Assembly (NCBI GenBank): GCA_937894105.1
Contig: CALCTI010000371.1
Span: 1-31,374, forward strand
Length of the DNA stretch: 31,374 nucleotides
Reading direction: 5' to 3'
DNA from: an uncultured cyanobacterium
Lineage (GTDB): Bacteria; Cyanobacteriota; Cyanobacteriia; CACIAM-69d
The notes beneath the pieces are model-generated. The model saw nothing but the letters and a program-made list of their open reading frames with translations. It was not told the origin of the DNA and searched no databases. Position 1 is the stretch's first letter. Every line of letters begins with the position of its first letter. Below are positions 15,952 to 23,113 of this stretch, one piece after another. The position numbers were made by a program, and so were the translations under genes.

Positions 15952-16272
15952 TTTTTTGGGACTGGAGCGATCGCCACTAGCCCACCATCGCCGAACTCAT
16001 AAGGAATAGCCACGTTGGACCTACGGGAAAAACAGGGCTAAACCTGAGGGGACGGCGACGGCAGGCAGCGGAAAAGTAACCCGCGCGGTTTGCTCGTCAA
16101 CATTCACGGGTCGGTCTCTTTCAGCTTTGGTTCTTTATGGCTGGCTACGGCTGGTTGTGGATAATTCAAGCGAAACAGCCGTGCTCCTGAACTTTGACCG
16201 CGATCGCCCGTTACGGATCCGCTTGTGGCGATCCTCCATCCCTTCAATATTTGTTTGTTTACTTCAGTCTCC
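15952..16272. other. Intergenic region upstream of the SPFH gene
   Basis: No gene or RNA was recognised. The SPFH reading frame is open back to 16225, but that part is outside the family. Confidence 0.4.
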
Positions 16273-17823
16273 ATGCTCTTTTTCAAAACCTTTTATATCA
16301 AGCCCACCGAGCGCGGTTTGCTCTTCCGCCGCAGTGATTTCAAACAGATTTTGCTCCCCGGCACCTATCGCCACTTCGGTCGCCACTGGAACGTCAAAGT
16401 TTTTGATGTGCAGCAGGCGCGGCTAACGGTAAACAACCTAGAGTTTTTGCTGCAAGAGCATGGGGACGCCTTCGCTGAGCAGTGCGAAATTATACGCACC
16501 GGGTACAACGAAGCAGCATTGGTCAAGACGCCGTTGCAGTGGTACACCGTGGAGCGGGACGAAATCGCCGCATTCTGGCGCGGGTGGAATCAAGCCAACC
16601 CAGTCACAGTGCATCGGTTCAACCTGGACGACACCTTAGAAATTCCCGCCGACCTGGTATCTCAAATCCAGCACCGCCCAGAGCTAACCTCCGCCATCCG
16701 CTTTGTCAGCGTTACGGAAGATCAGGTAGCGCTGCTTTATCGCGACGGCGACTTCGTACGGCTCCTCACCCCAGGCATCTACGCATTTTGGAACGTGGAT
16801 CAAGACCTAACCGTGCAATTTAATCGCAGGCTGGGGGGCATTTTGACGGTCAAAGATCCTGAAAATCTCATCAATAACCATCCCGAATTTGTCGAAGAAT
16901 ATTGCGAAGTGGCCACTCTGTCGGAAACAGAAATTGCCATTGTGCGCGATCGGGGCAATGTGATCGACGTGCTGCCACCGGGAAGCCGCCGCCTGTTTTG
17001 GGAAGGGGTAACCATTGAGGTGATCGATACCCAAGCCCAGCCCCAGCTTACGGAGCGGCAAGTTAAAGAATTAATTCTCGGGCGCGACCCCGTAAAACGT
17101 ATGACCGCATCCCTGGCTCAAGCGATACAGGTGCCGCCCCAGCACGTAGGGTTGTCTTACGAATCGGGCACACTGGCGGAAACTCTAGCACCGGGCTGGC
17201 ATAGCTGGTGGTTAGTGGGGCGCTCCAGCACATCCGAAGTGGTTGACCTACGCCTGCAAGTGCGGGAAGTCTCGGGACAGGAAATTCTGACCAAGGACAA
17301 GGTGGCCCTACGACTCAACCTCACCACCGGCTACCGCATCACCGATCCCACATTGGCGTTGTCTTCCCTGAAGAATGTGCAGGAGTACCTGTATAAGGAG
17401 CTACAGTTTGCCCTGCGGGGGGCGATCGGCACCAAAACCTTGGACGAGCTGCTGGAGGATAAGGGGGCGATCGATGGGGAAGTGTTGCAGTATATTCAGC
17501 CCAAAGCATATGAGTATGGGGTGGCGATCGCCTCAGTGGGGGTCAAAGACATCATCCTGCCTGGGGAAATGAAAACCATCCTGGTCCAGGTAGTGGAAGC
17601 GGAAAAGTCTGCCCAAGCCAACGTGATTCGCCGCCGAGAAGAAACTGCCGCCACCCGCAGCATGTTAAACACGGCACGGGTAATGGAAAACAACCCCATG
17701 GCCATGCGCCTCAAGGAAATGGAAGTGCTGGAGCGCATCGCCGAAAAAGTGAACGGCATTGAAGTGCGAGGCAGTTTGAACAACCTGCTGTCAGACTTGG
17801 TTAGCCTAAATGACCGTGGCTAA
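16273..17823 (+). CDS. Slipin/SPFH (band 7) protein with five repeated N-terminal modules
   Basis: The product has 516 residues from the ATG at 16273; a TTG at 16225 would add 16 residues outside the family. The C-terminal 190 residues are an SPFH/band 7 domain (VVDLRLQVREVSGQEILTKD, KVALRLNLTTGYRITDP, YLYKELQFALRGAIGTKTL, IASVGVKDIILPGEMK) ending in a Glu/Arg-rich helix for oligomerisation (VVEAEKSAQANVIRRREE). SPFH proteins form ring or dome assemblies at membranes. The N-terminal 325 residues contain five related beta modules of about 40 residues: 9-47, 72-117, 145-183, 216-252 and 287-329. Each follows the pattern V-A/G-L-L-x-R-D-G...LLxPGxY...FW...V-x-V-x-D. No hydrophobic anchor is seen apart from the short LFFKTFYI start. 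Confidence 0.88.
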   Translation: MLFFKTFYIKPTERGLLFRRSDFKQILLPGTYRHFGRHWNVKVFDVQQARLTVNNLEFLLQEHGDAFAEQCEIIRTGYNEAALVKTPLQWYTVERDEIAAFWRGWNQANPVTVHRFNLDDTLEIPADLVSQIQHRPELTSAIRFVSVTEDQVALLYRDGDFVRLLTPGIYAFWNVDQDLTVQFNRRLGGILTVKDPENLINNHPEFVEEYCEVATLSETEIAIVRDRGNVIDVLPPGSRRLFWEGVTIEVIDTQAQPQLTERQVKELILGRDPVKRMTASLAQAIQVPPQHVGLSYESGTLAETLAPGWHSWWLVGRSSTSEVVDLRLQVREVSGQEILTKDKVALRLNLTTGYRITDPTLALSSLKNVQEYLYKELQFALRGAIGTKTLDELLEDKGAIDGEVLQYIQPKAYEYGVAIASVGVKDIILPGEMKTILVQVVEAEKSAQANVIRRREETAATRSMLNTARVMENNPMAMRLKEMEVLERIAEKVNGIEVRGSLNNLLSDLVSLNDRG

Positions 17824-17940
17824 TGCATTTCGTCCCAACCAAGGGGCTGCGAAAAATGAGTTAAAGGCACAGAAGATATCTGGAGCGGAACTTTTTACGC
17901 TCACTGGGACCTCCAAAATGCAAGATCCATTAGTGCGCGC

Positions 17941-18273
17941 AAGGTCATTGTTGAAACAATCAGCGGGTTACCTGATAACGCATTAACAGAACTGGCCGAC
18001 TTCGTAGATTACCTGCGATACAACGTGGATTGACGCACAGCTCAACGTTCTGCCCAACAGTTTTCCTCGCGCCACTTTTTATCGGCGATCGCCACCTCAG
18101 GAGACTCTCGAAAAAAAGAGGGTGATGCAGCTCCCGCAGGACAAGTTAAAGGCGTTCCAGGCGCAACACTATTGCGTTTCGCTGGAGCAATTTCCGTCGA
18201 TGACCTTCAAGCGATGGGCAAAGCTATTCAGCAATATTGTGGGCGGATCAACCTAGGGCGTGTCATCAATTAA
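17941..18273 (+). pseudogene. VapB-type antitoxin remnant
   Basis: One reading frame carries VIVETISGLPDNALTELADF then VDYLRYNVD, a TGA at 18031-18033, then on to GATLLRFAGAISVDDLQAMG and KAIQQYCGRINL. The first part is like DUF2281-type antitoxins. The last part is the C-terminal motif (FAGxI...DL..M..AI...CGxI) of cyanobacterial antitoxins paired with VapC toxins. No start codon in frame is plausible, and the last few residues (usually ending in a Trp) are replaced by the mini-element. The remains therefore fit a dead antitoxin gene directly upstream of the toxin fragment. No promoter is evident. Confidence 0.65.
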
Positions 18274-18312
18274 GGGACAGAAGCCTTATACAGTGGGGAG
18301 TACACGCCCTAG
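18253..18312 (+). mobile_element. 60-bp palindromic mini-element (copy 1, best preserved)
   Basis: CTAGGGCGTGT (18253-18263) and ACACGCCCTAG (18302-18312) are perfect 11-bp inverted repeats around a 38-bp core. Related copies lie at 1609-1665 and 4053-4106. It occupies the exact junction between the antitoxin and toxin remnants and supplies a GTG (18260) in frame with the toxin fragment. It carries no ORF and would need a transposase elsewhere, like a MITE. Confidence 0.7.
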
Positions 18313-18595
18313 CATCGCTGTGGGCAAATTGTTTTATGGGTCCGAAAAATCGGGTCGAGCTGGAGAAAACCTGGCACGGATCGACACTTTGGTGGGCAAC
18401 AGTGTGGTGTCGCATTATGACGCCGACACCGCGCTTCAGTACGGGCACATCAAAAATGGGCTAAAAATCAAAGGAAACTCCATCCCTGAAAACGATATTT
18501 GGATTGCAGCTTTGGCGATGCGGCATGATTTAATTTTGGTCACCCGCGATGCCCATTTTCAAAAGATTGACAGTTTACGGGTGACCACATGGTGA
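18313..18595 (+). pseudogene. VapC (PIN-domain) toxin, C-terminal fragment
   Basis: The sequence SIAVGKLFYGSEKSGRAGEN, DADTALQYGHIKNGLKIKG, PENDIWIAALAMRHDLILVT and RDAHF is the C-terminal two thirds of a PIN-domain RNase. The Asp residues of DADTA, PENDIW and VTRDAHF are kept. About 45 N-terminal residues with the first catalytic Asp are missing, and the Glu usual in the VGELFYG motif is Lys here. Intact VapC cuts tRNA or rRNA when VapB is lost; this one should be inactive. The frame is open through the mini-element back to a GTG at 18260, so a 111-residue fusion could be translated. Confidence 0.8.
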
Positions 18596-18705
18596 AAATG
18601 ACGATTTATAAAATCCGTTTATAAAAAATGACGGTGGGAAAAAGGGCAGGACGGAGTATTATGGTTGTCTGTCAATTTGTTTATACACCGTCCTTATACC
18701 TAGCA

Positions 18706-18972
18706 ATGGTCAAGATTCGCCTTAAGCGCTTTGGAAAGAAACGCGAAGTTAGCTACCGTATCGTTGCGGCCCAAAGCACTTCTCGCCGTGATGGTCGCCC
18801 CCTAGAGGAGTTGGGATATTACAATCCCCGTACCGATGAAACTCGCCTAGAGGTGCCGGCGATCGTGCGTCGTTTGGAGCAGGGAGCCCAACCCACTGAT
18901 ACGGTTCGTCGCCTTTTGGAAAAGGCTAATATTTTTGAACAGGTGAAGACCGCGAGCAAGGCTGAAGCATAG
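18706..18972 (+). CDS. rpsP: 30S ribosomal protein S16
   Basis: S16 is an early-binding small-subunit protein in the 5' domain of 16S rRNA. The 88-residue product begins MVKIRLKRFGKKREVSYRIV and has the family motifs RDGRPLEELGYYNPR and AIVRRLEQGAQPTDTVRRLL, ending in a short Ala/Glu/Lys tail. I use the ATG at 18706 because it matches the universal MVKIRL start; the frame is open to 18628 but the added residues are foreign. It heads the common cyanobacterial order rpsP, KH protein, phoH. A gap of 111 bp separates it from the KH gene. Confidence 0.97.
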   Translation: MVKIRLKRFGKKREVSYRIVAAQSTSRRDGRPLEELGYYNPRTDETRLEVPAIVRRLEQGAQPTDTVRRLLEKANIFEQVKTASKAEA

Positions 18973-19083
18973 GCTTACTGCTATTGGGGGATTTTTTAAC
19001 GCCTCAGCAGTTTGTCTTAGCCGGCCTATTGCTATCTCGGGGCAATGTCCTGATTTATTGGCAGTTTAGTTAATGGTGGGTCC

Positions 19084-19458
19084 GTGTCTTCTTCTCTTGA
19101 AAATCCAGCCGTGCCCGACTATCCAGCCCTAGTGCGGTTTTTCCTGGAGCCGCTGTTAGAGGCTCCGGATTCTTTGACCGTAGATTGCGAATCGATGCCC
19201 AACCGCAATCGCGTATGGGTTCGGGTGGCGTTGGCGGAAGGCGATCGCGGTCGAGCCGTGGGACGAGACGGTCGTACCCTCCAGGCGCTGAGAGCGGTAG
19301 TGGGTCAAGCGGCAACCGTAGCTGGGCAGCGAGCAACGGTGGAGGTTTACGGGGAGCGTTCCCAAAGTCGAGGAGATGGCGGCGACCGGGCTGGGCGATC
19401 GCCTCGCCGGGGGCCCTCATCTCGATCAACCCCAAGACCTCGTCGCCGGGATCAGTAG
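19084..19458 (+). CDS. KH-domain RNA-binding protein (KhpA type)
   Basis: The protein has 124 residues from a GTG at 19084. Residues 10-85 form a single KH domain: PALVRFFLEPLLEAPDSLTV, then VWVRVALAEGDRGRAVGRDG with the nucleic-acid-binding GxxG loop as GRDG, then RTLQALRAVVGQ. The C-terminal 35 residues are Arg/Gly/Pro-rich (RSPRRGPSSRSTPRPRRRD), giving an extra basic tail not present in short Firmicute KhpA. The gene lies between rpsP and phoH, the usual position for this small RNA chaperone-like family, which affects RNA stability and cell growth in other bacteria. Its TAG stop (19456-19458) is inside the first unit of a 16-bp tandem repeat. Confidence 0.85.
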   Translation: MSSSLENPAVPDYPALVRFFLEPLLEAPDSLTVDCESMPNRNRVWVRVALAEGDRGRAVGRDGRTLQALRAVVGQAATVAGQRATVEVYGERSQSRGDGGDRAGRSPRRGPSSRSTPRPRRRDQ

Positions 19459-19529
19459 TTGTCGAGATTAATAGTGGCCGAGATTGGTAGTCACCGAAAT
19501 TAGTAGTCGCTAAGATTAATGGTCATCGA
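19450..19529. repeat. Degenerate tandem repeat, five 16-bp units
   Basis: The units start at 19450, 19466, 19482, 19498 and 19514. The consensus is about GATTAGTAGTCGCCGA, with two to five differences per unit. The array begins in the last codons of the KH gene and runs toward phoH, and each unit keeps a TAG or TGG at the same place. Confidence 0.75.
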
Positions 19530-19604
19530 GAGTCGTCGAGATCAGTGACCAAAATATTTATGGCTAGAAAATTTTAGATGATCTAGTCTGGAAGAAGCAC
19601 AAGC

Positions 19605-20693
19605 TTGCGTACGCTTGAATTTTTTCACAGTAGATATAGATATAAATTTCACTTGGCCAATTTTAATTTGGAGTTGCCAACCCCCGAAAGTGCCGTGGCG
19701 TTGGCGGGCTATCGCGAAGAGAATTTAAAGCAATTAGCGCATTTAACGGGCACAACAGTGGTCCTGCGCGGACAGCAGGTGTGTGTTGCGGGGCAGGATA
19801 AGCAGGTGGCCCAGTGCGAGGCATTGGTGCGATCGCTAGAGCCCTATTGGTCCAAGGGGCAGCGAGTGGACGGTGCCGATATTTTGACCGCTCGCCATGC
19901 GCTAGATACCCAGCGCCAGGCAGAGTTACAGTCCATTCAAACTGACGCGATCGCCACCACCCGTCGCGGCGAAGTGGTCCGAGCCAAAACCTTTCGCCAG
20001 CGGCAATATATTCAAGCCCTGCGGAAACAGGATTTGATTTTTTGCATAGGCCCAGCCGGTACGGGAAAAACATTTTTGGCGGCGATATTAGCCTTGAAGG
20101 CCCTACTCGCCGGTGAATTTGAGCGGTTGATTTTGACGCGTCCGGCGGTGGAAGCGGGGGAGCGGCTGGGATTTTTACCCGGAGATTTACAACAAAAGGT
20201 AGATCCTTACCTGCGCCCCCTGTACGATGCACTGCACGAAATGGTGGACCCGGAAAAGGTTAATAGCTTGATGGAGCGGGGGGTGATCGAAATTGCGCCG
20301 TTGGCCTATATGCGTGGGCGCACCTTGAATCGATCCTTTGTAATTTTGGATGAAGCGCAAAATACAACGCCGGCCCAAATGAAAATGGTGTTGACTCGCC
20401 TGGGCTGGCAGTCGCGCATGGTGGTGACCGGGGATATTACCCAAACGGACTTGCCCACCTATCAACAGTCGGGCATGGCGATCGCCCAGAAAATCCTAAG
20501 CGGCACCGACGGCATTGCCTTTTGCCAACTAACGAAAGCCGACGTGGTGCGCCATCCCCTGGTGCAAAAAATCGTGGCGGCTTACGAAAAATATGACGAA
20601 AAACGCCCCCCAGAGAAATCCAACAAAATTCCGGGCAAAACTCCGGGCAAAACCCAGAGAAACAACGGTCGCCCACCCTATGGCGGCAGATAG
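19605..20693 (+). CDS. phoH: PhoH-like ATPase
   Basis: The product has 346-362 residues. An N-terminal KH-like region (LPTPESAVALAGYREENLKQ) precedes the PhoH P-loop ATPase domain: Walker A GPAGTGKTF (about 149-157), RPAVEAGERLGFLPGDLQQK, Walker B FVILDEAQN and sensor VVTGDITQTDLP. The tail (KIPGKTPGKTQRNNGRPPYG region) is basic and low in complexity. PhoH proteins are ATPases associated with RNA metabolism; in Gram-positive bacteria and plastid lineages they sit near ribosome-maturation genes. No ATG or Shine-Dalgarno is available. The frame opens at TTG 19605, but TTG 19653 gives MANFNLELPTPESA, which matches the family start better and may be the true one. Last gene of the rpsP-KH-phoH set. 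Confidence 0.9.
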   Translation: MRTLEFFHSRYRYKFHLANFNLELPTPESAVALAGYREENLKQLAHLTGTTVVLRGQQVCVAGQDKQVAQCEALVRSLEPYWSKGQRVDGADILTARHALDTQRQAELQSIQTDAIATTRRGEVVRAKTFRQRQYIQALRKQDLIFCIGPAGTGKTFLAAILALKALLAGEFERLILTRPAVEAGERLGFLPGDLQQKVDPYLRPLYDALHEMVDPEKVNSLMERGVIEIAPLAYMRGRTLNRSFVILDEAQNTTPAQMKMVLTRLGWQSRMVVTGDITQTDLPTYQQSGMAIAQKILSGTDGIAFCQLTKADVVRHPLVQKIVAAYEKYDEKRPPEKSNKIPGKTPGKTQRNNGRPPYGGR

Positions 20694-20769
20694 GCAACAC
20701 ACAGGAGGCAGAGAGCGAAATTTGCCACGTCTGTGGGCAACGCGCCTAAAGTGCCTCCTAAAGACCCCT

Positions 20770-21495
20770 CTAAATTTCGTGGAAGTCGTAAAGCACAACG
20801 CCGCTGTTGGGATCGTTACCGATGCTCACGTAGCCAGACTTCAGCATTTGGGACAGAACCGCTTCCACCTTGTCAAAATCCAATCCCGTAGCCATCACCC
20901 CCTGGGTCACTGACAGCTTGCCGCCGTATTGACTCGCCGCCTGGACCAACTGCTTCATAATTTCCCCCTCCGTCAGCTCCGCTTTGGGCATGGCCGCCAC
21001 AGCCTGGGTTGTGCCGACGCCGGGATAATAACCGCTGAGGAGGGCACGACGTTTTAAATTGTGCTCGTCCACCATTTCCGGGATTAGAAACAGGTCAATG
21101 AATTGCCCGAAGCCAAACCAGCCCCAGGTGATGAGCCATAGGAAGCCGGTGCCCACTTTCCCGTTGTAAAACCGGTGGACCCCGGAAACGCCGAATAGAC
21201 AAACTAGCCACAACAAATAGCTGGTGGCAACACTGGTTTGCCCAGACCTTGGCTGAGAATTTTGCGGAGCGATCGCCCGTCCATTCTTCTTTCCCAAACT
21301 CATACTTCCCACCATTTTCAGCCCACCATTGTTACTCGCGATACCAGCAGCCTTAACAAATCCACTTGTTTTAACTTTAGCGCGATCGCCCCTAAACCCT
21401 GATCCCCCCCAACCACCTTCAAAATAGTCCCCGAACCGACCGCCCCCGGTAATTTCGCCCCCTATAGACTTACTCCTTTTTAAAGGTTTATGCAT
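20770..21495 (-). CDS. TM2-domain membrane protein with N-terminal extension
   Basis: The protein has 241 residues if the first ATG is used. The TM2 domain (about 90-150) has two hydrophobic helices, YLLWLVCLFGVSGVHRFYNG and KVGTGFLWLITWGWFGFGQF, joined by the typical HRFYNGK turn, followed by IDLFLIPEMVDEHNL. The C-terminal region (about 175-240) is a small winged-helix-like fold (EGEIMKQLVQAASQYGGKLS, MATGLDFDKVEAVLSQMLKS). Most cyanobacterial members start just before the TM2 domain, so starts at 21315 or 21303 are possible. The first 60 residues are Gly/Lys-rich and may be untranslated. The function of TM2 proteins is unknown. The gene is convergent with phoH. Confidence 0.75.
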   Translation of the reverse strand: MHKPLKRSKSIGGEITGGGRFGDYFEGGWGGSGFRGDRAKVKTSGFVKAAGIASNNGGLKMVGSMSLGKKNGRAIAPQNSQPRSGQTSVATSYLLWLVCLFGVSGVHRFYNGKVGTGFLWLITWGWFGFGQFIDLFLIPEMVDEHNLKRRALLSGYYPGVGTTQAVAAMPKAELTEGEIMKQLVQAASQYGGKLSVTQGVMATGLDFDKVEAVLSQMLKSGYVSIGNDPNSGVVLYDFHEI

Positions 21496-21618
21496 GGCAA
21501 AGTTCTAGAAAATCGCAAGGAATATTACTGGAAAGAAAAAGTTTTAGTAACACTTAACGTCAAATCCACACCGCCTCAAAAAGGTCTTGGTAGACTATGG
21601 CCTAATGAGGAAAAGCTA

Positions 21619-21646
21619 GCTGGTTTGCCGTGACGGCTTCGCCAGC
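21619..21646 (+). promoter_or_regulatory. Hairpin in the acsF upstream region
   Basis: GCTGG...GCCG-TGA-CGGC...CCAGC forms a two-part stem (5 plus 4 pairs with an internal loop) 67 bp upstream of acsF. It may be part of the mRNA leader. No T-tract follows. Confidence 0.3.
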
Positions 21647-21712
21647 AAAGTAGGGTGAGAAACGCCCGGAAATAATACAGAGACTAGAGTCTAAATAGAG
21701 TTGTAAATATTC

Positions 21713-22792
21713 ATGGTTAACTCCCTCGAAAAGCAGGCAGCGTCGCCAAAAGTGGACTCGAAGAGGCCGTCCAAGGAAACCATCCTGACGCCTCGCTTCT
21801 ACACCACCGACTTTGAAGCCATGGCGGAGATGGATATTTCCGTCAATGTGGAAGAATTAGAAGCGATCATCGAAGAATTTCGCGTGGACTACAACCGCCA
21901 CCACTTTGTGCGCGACGCGGAATTTGAAAAATCCTGGGATTCGATTCAGGGAGAAACTCGCGAACTATTTATTGAGTTTCTAGAGCGCTCCTGCACCGCT
22001 GAATTTTCCGGATTCCTGCTTTACAAGGAGCTATCGCGCAAGCTCAAAGAGCGCAGCCCCATCTTGGCAGAAGGCTTCAAGCTCATGTCCCGCGACGAAG
22101 CGCGCCACGCCGGGTTCCTCAACAAAGCCATGTCCGACTTTAACTTGGCATTGGATCTAGGGTTCCTCACCAAGTCGAAGAAGTACACTTTCTTTGCGCC
22201 TAAGTTTATTTTCTACGCCACCTACCTGTCGGAGCGCATTGGTTACTGGCGTTATATCAAGATTTATCGTCACCTGGAGAAGCACCCCGAAGACCGGATT
22301 TATCCCCTTTTCCGCTTCTTCGAGAATTGGTGCCAGGATGAGAACCGTCACGGGGACTTCTTTGATGCCCTACTTCAGGCGAATCCTCAATTTTTGAAGG
22401 GTCTTAAGGCGCGCCTATGGTGCCGTTTCTTCCTGCTGTCGGTGTTCGCCACCATGTACCTGAATGACCTGATGCGTAGCGGTTTCTACAAGTCCATCGG
22501 GTTGGACGCTCGCACCTACGACAAAGGGGTGATTGAGAAGACCAACGAAACGGCAGGGCGTGTATTCCCCGTAATTTTGGATGTGGATCACCCTGATTTC
22601 TACGGTTTGTTGGAGAAGTGCGCGGCGAATAATGTCAAGCTGGGTGAAATTGCTGAGTCTAACGGACCTAAGGCGCTTCAGCTTATGCGCAAGCTGCCTC
22701 TGTATCTCAACACCGGCGTCAACTTGATTCGGATGTATTTCATCAAGCCCATCCGCACTGATTTGTCGAAGCAAGTTAGTCCCGTGCGTTAA
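21713..22792 (+). CDS. acsF: Mg-protoporphyrin IX monomethyl ester oxidative cyclase
   Basis: This di-iron enzyme uses O2 to form the isocyclic ring of protochlorophyllide in chlorophyll synthesis at the thylakoid/inner membrane. The product has 359 residues, the normal size. The di-iron ligands are in TAEFSG (Glu 97), DEARHAGF (128-135) and DENRHGDFF (209-217), with the intervening family motifs SERIGYWRYIKIYRHLEKHP and FATMYLNDLMRSGFYKSIGL. Residues 1-25 are variable. The start is the ATG at 21713, without a strong Shine-Dalgarno. It stands alone on the plus strand. Cyanobacteria often carry two copies, one used at low oxygen; which one this is cannot be told here. Confidence 0.97.
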   Translation: MVNSLEKQAASPKVDSKRPSKETILTPRFYTTDFEAMAEMDISVNVEELEAIIEEFRVDYNRHHFVRDAEFEKSWDSIQGETRELFIEFLERSCTAEFSGFLLYKELSRKLKERSPILAEGFKLMSRDEARHAGFLNKAMSDFNLALDLGFLTKSKKYTFFAPKFIFYATYLSERIGYWRYIKIYRHLEKHPEDRIYPLFRFFENWCQDENRHGDFFDALLQANPQFLKGLKARLWCRFFLLSVFATMYLNDLMRSGFYKSIGLDARTYDKGVIEKTNETAGRVFPVILDVDHPDFYGLLEKCAANNVKLGEIAESNGPKALQLMRKLPLYLNTGVNLIRMYFIKPIRTDLSKQVSPVR

Positions 22793-23113
22793 ATGGCGTC
22801 TCCAGTAATTACCGCCGTTGACTAATTTATGTTGTAAAGCCCTCAAGTGCCCAGTGCATTTTGGGGGCTTTTGAATTGTGCTGATTTTAATCGTTGGTGG
22901 TTACGGCTGTGGCGATCGCCTTTCTCCCTGTAAGCAGGGCATTGGGCGTAACTGGGGTATGGCTAGGACCGCCCTATTAACGACAAAAACATGGGGCGAT
23001 CACCCATCATCCTCGCTGGGTACCATGCTGATTTGTACTCTGTAGCCTTGCACAAATGGAATCAGGCTTTATTATTAGGACCAGTGTGGTGTGATTGAGT
23101 GTAGAGGATAGTT
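22793..23113. other. Intergenic region acsF to sugar transferase
   Basis: Apart from the acsF terminator, no feature is recognised. The promoter of the sugar transferase should lie near 23040-23100. Confidence 0.35.
22836..22872 (+). terminator. Probable terminator of acsF
   Basis: AAAGCCCTCAA (22836-22846) and TTGGGGGCTTT (22861-22871) form an 11-bp stem with one G-U pair and a 14-nt loop, ending in a short T-tract. It lies 44 bp after the acsF stop. Confidence 0.6.
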
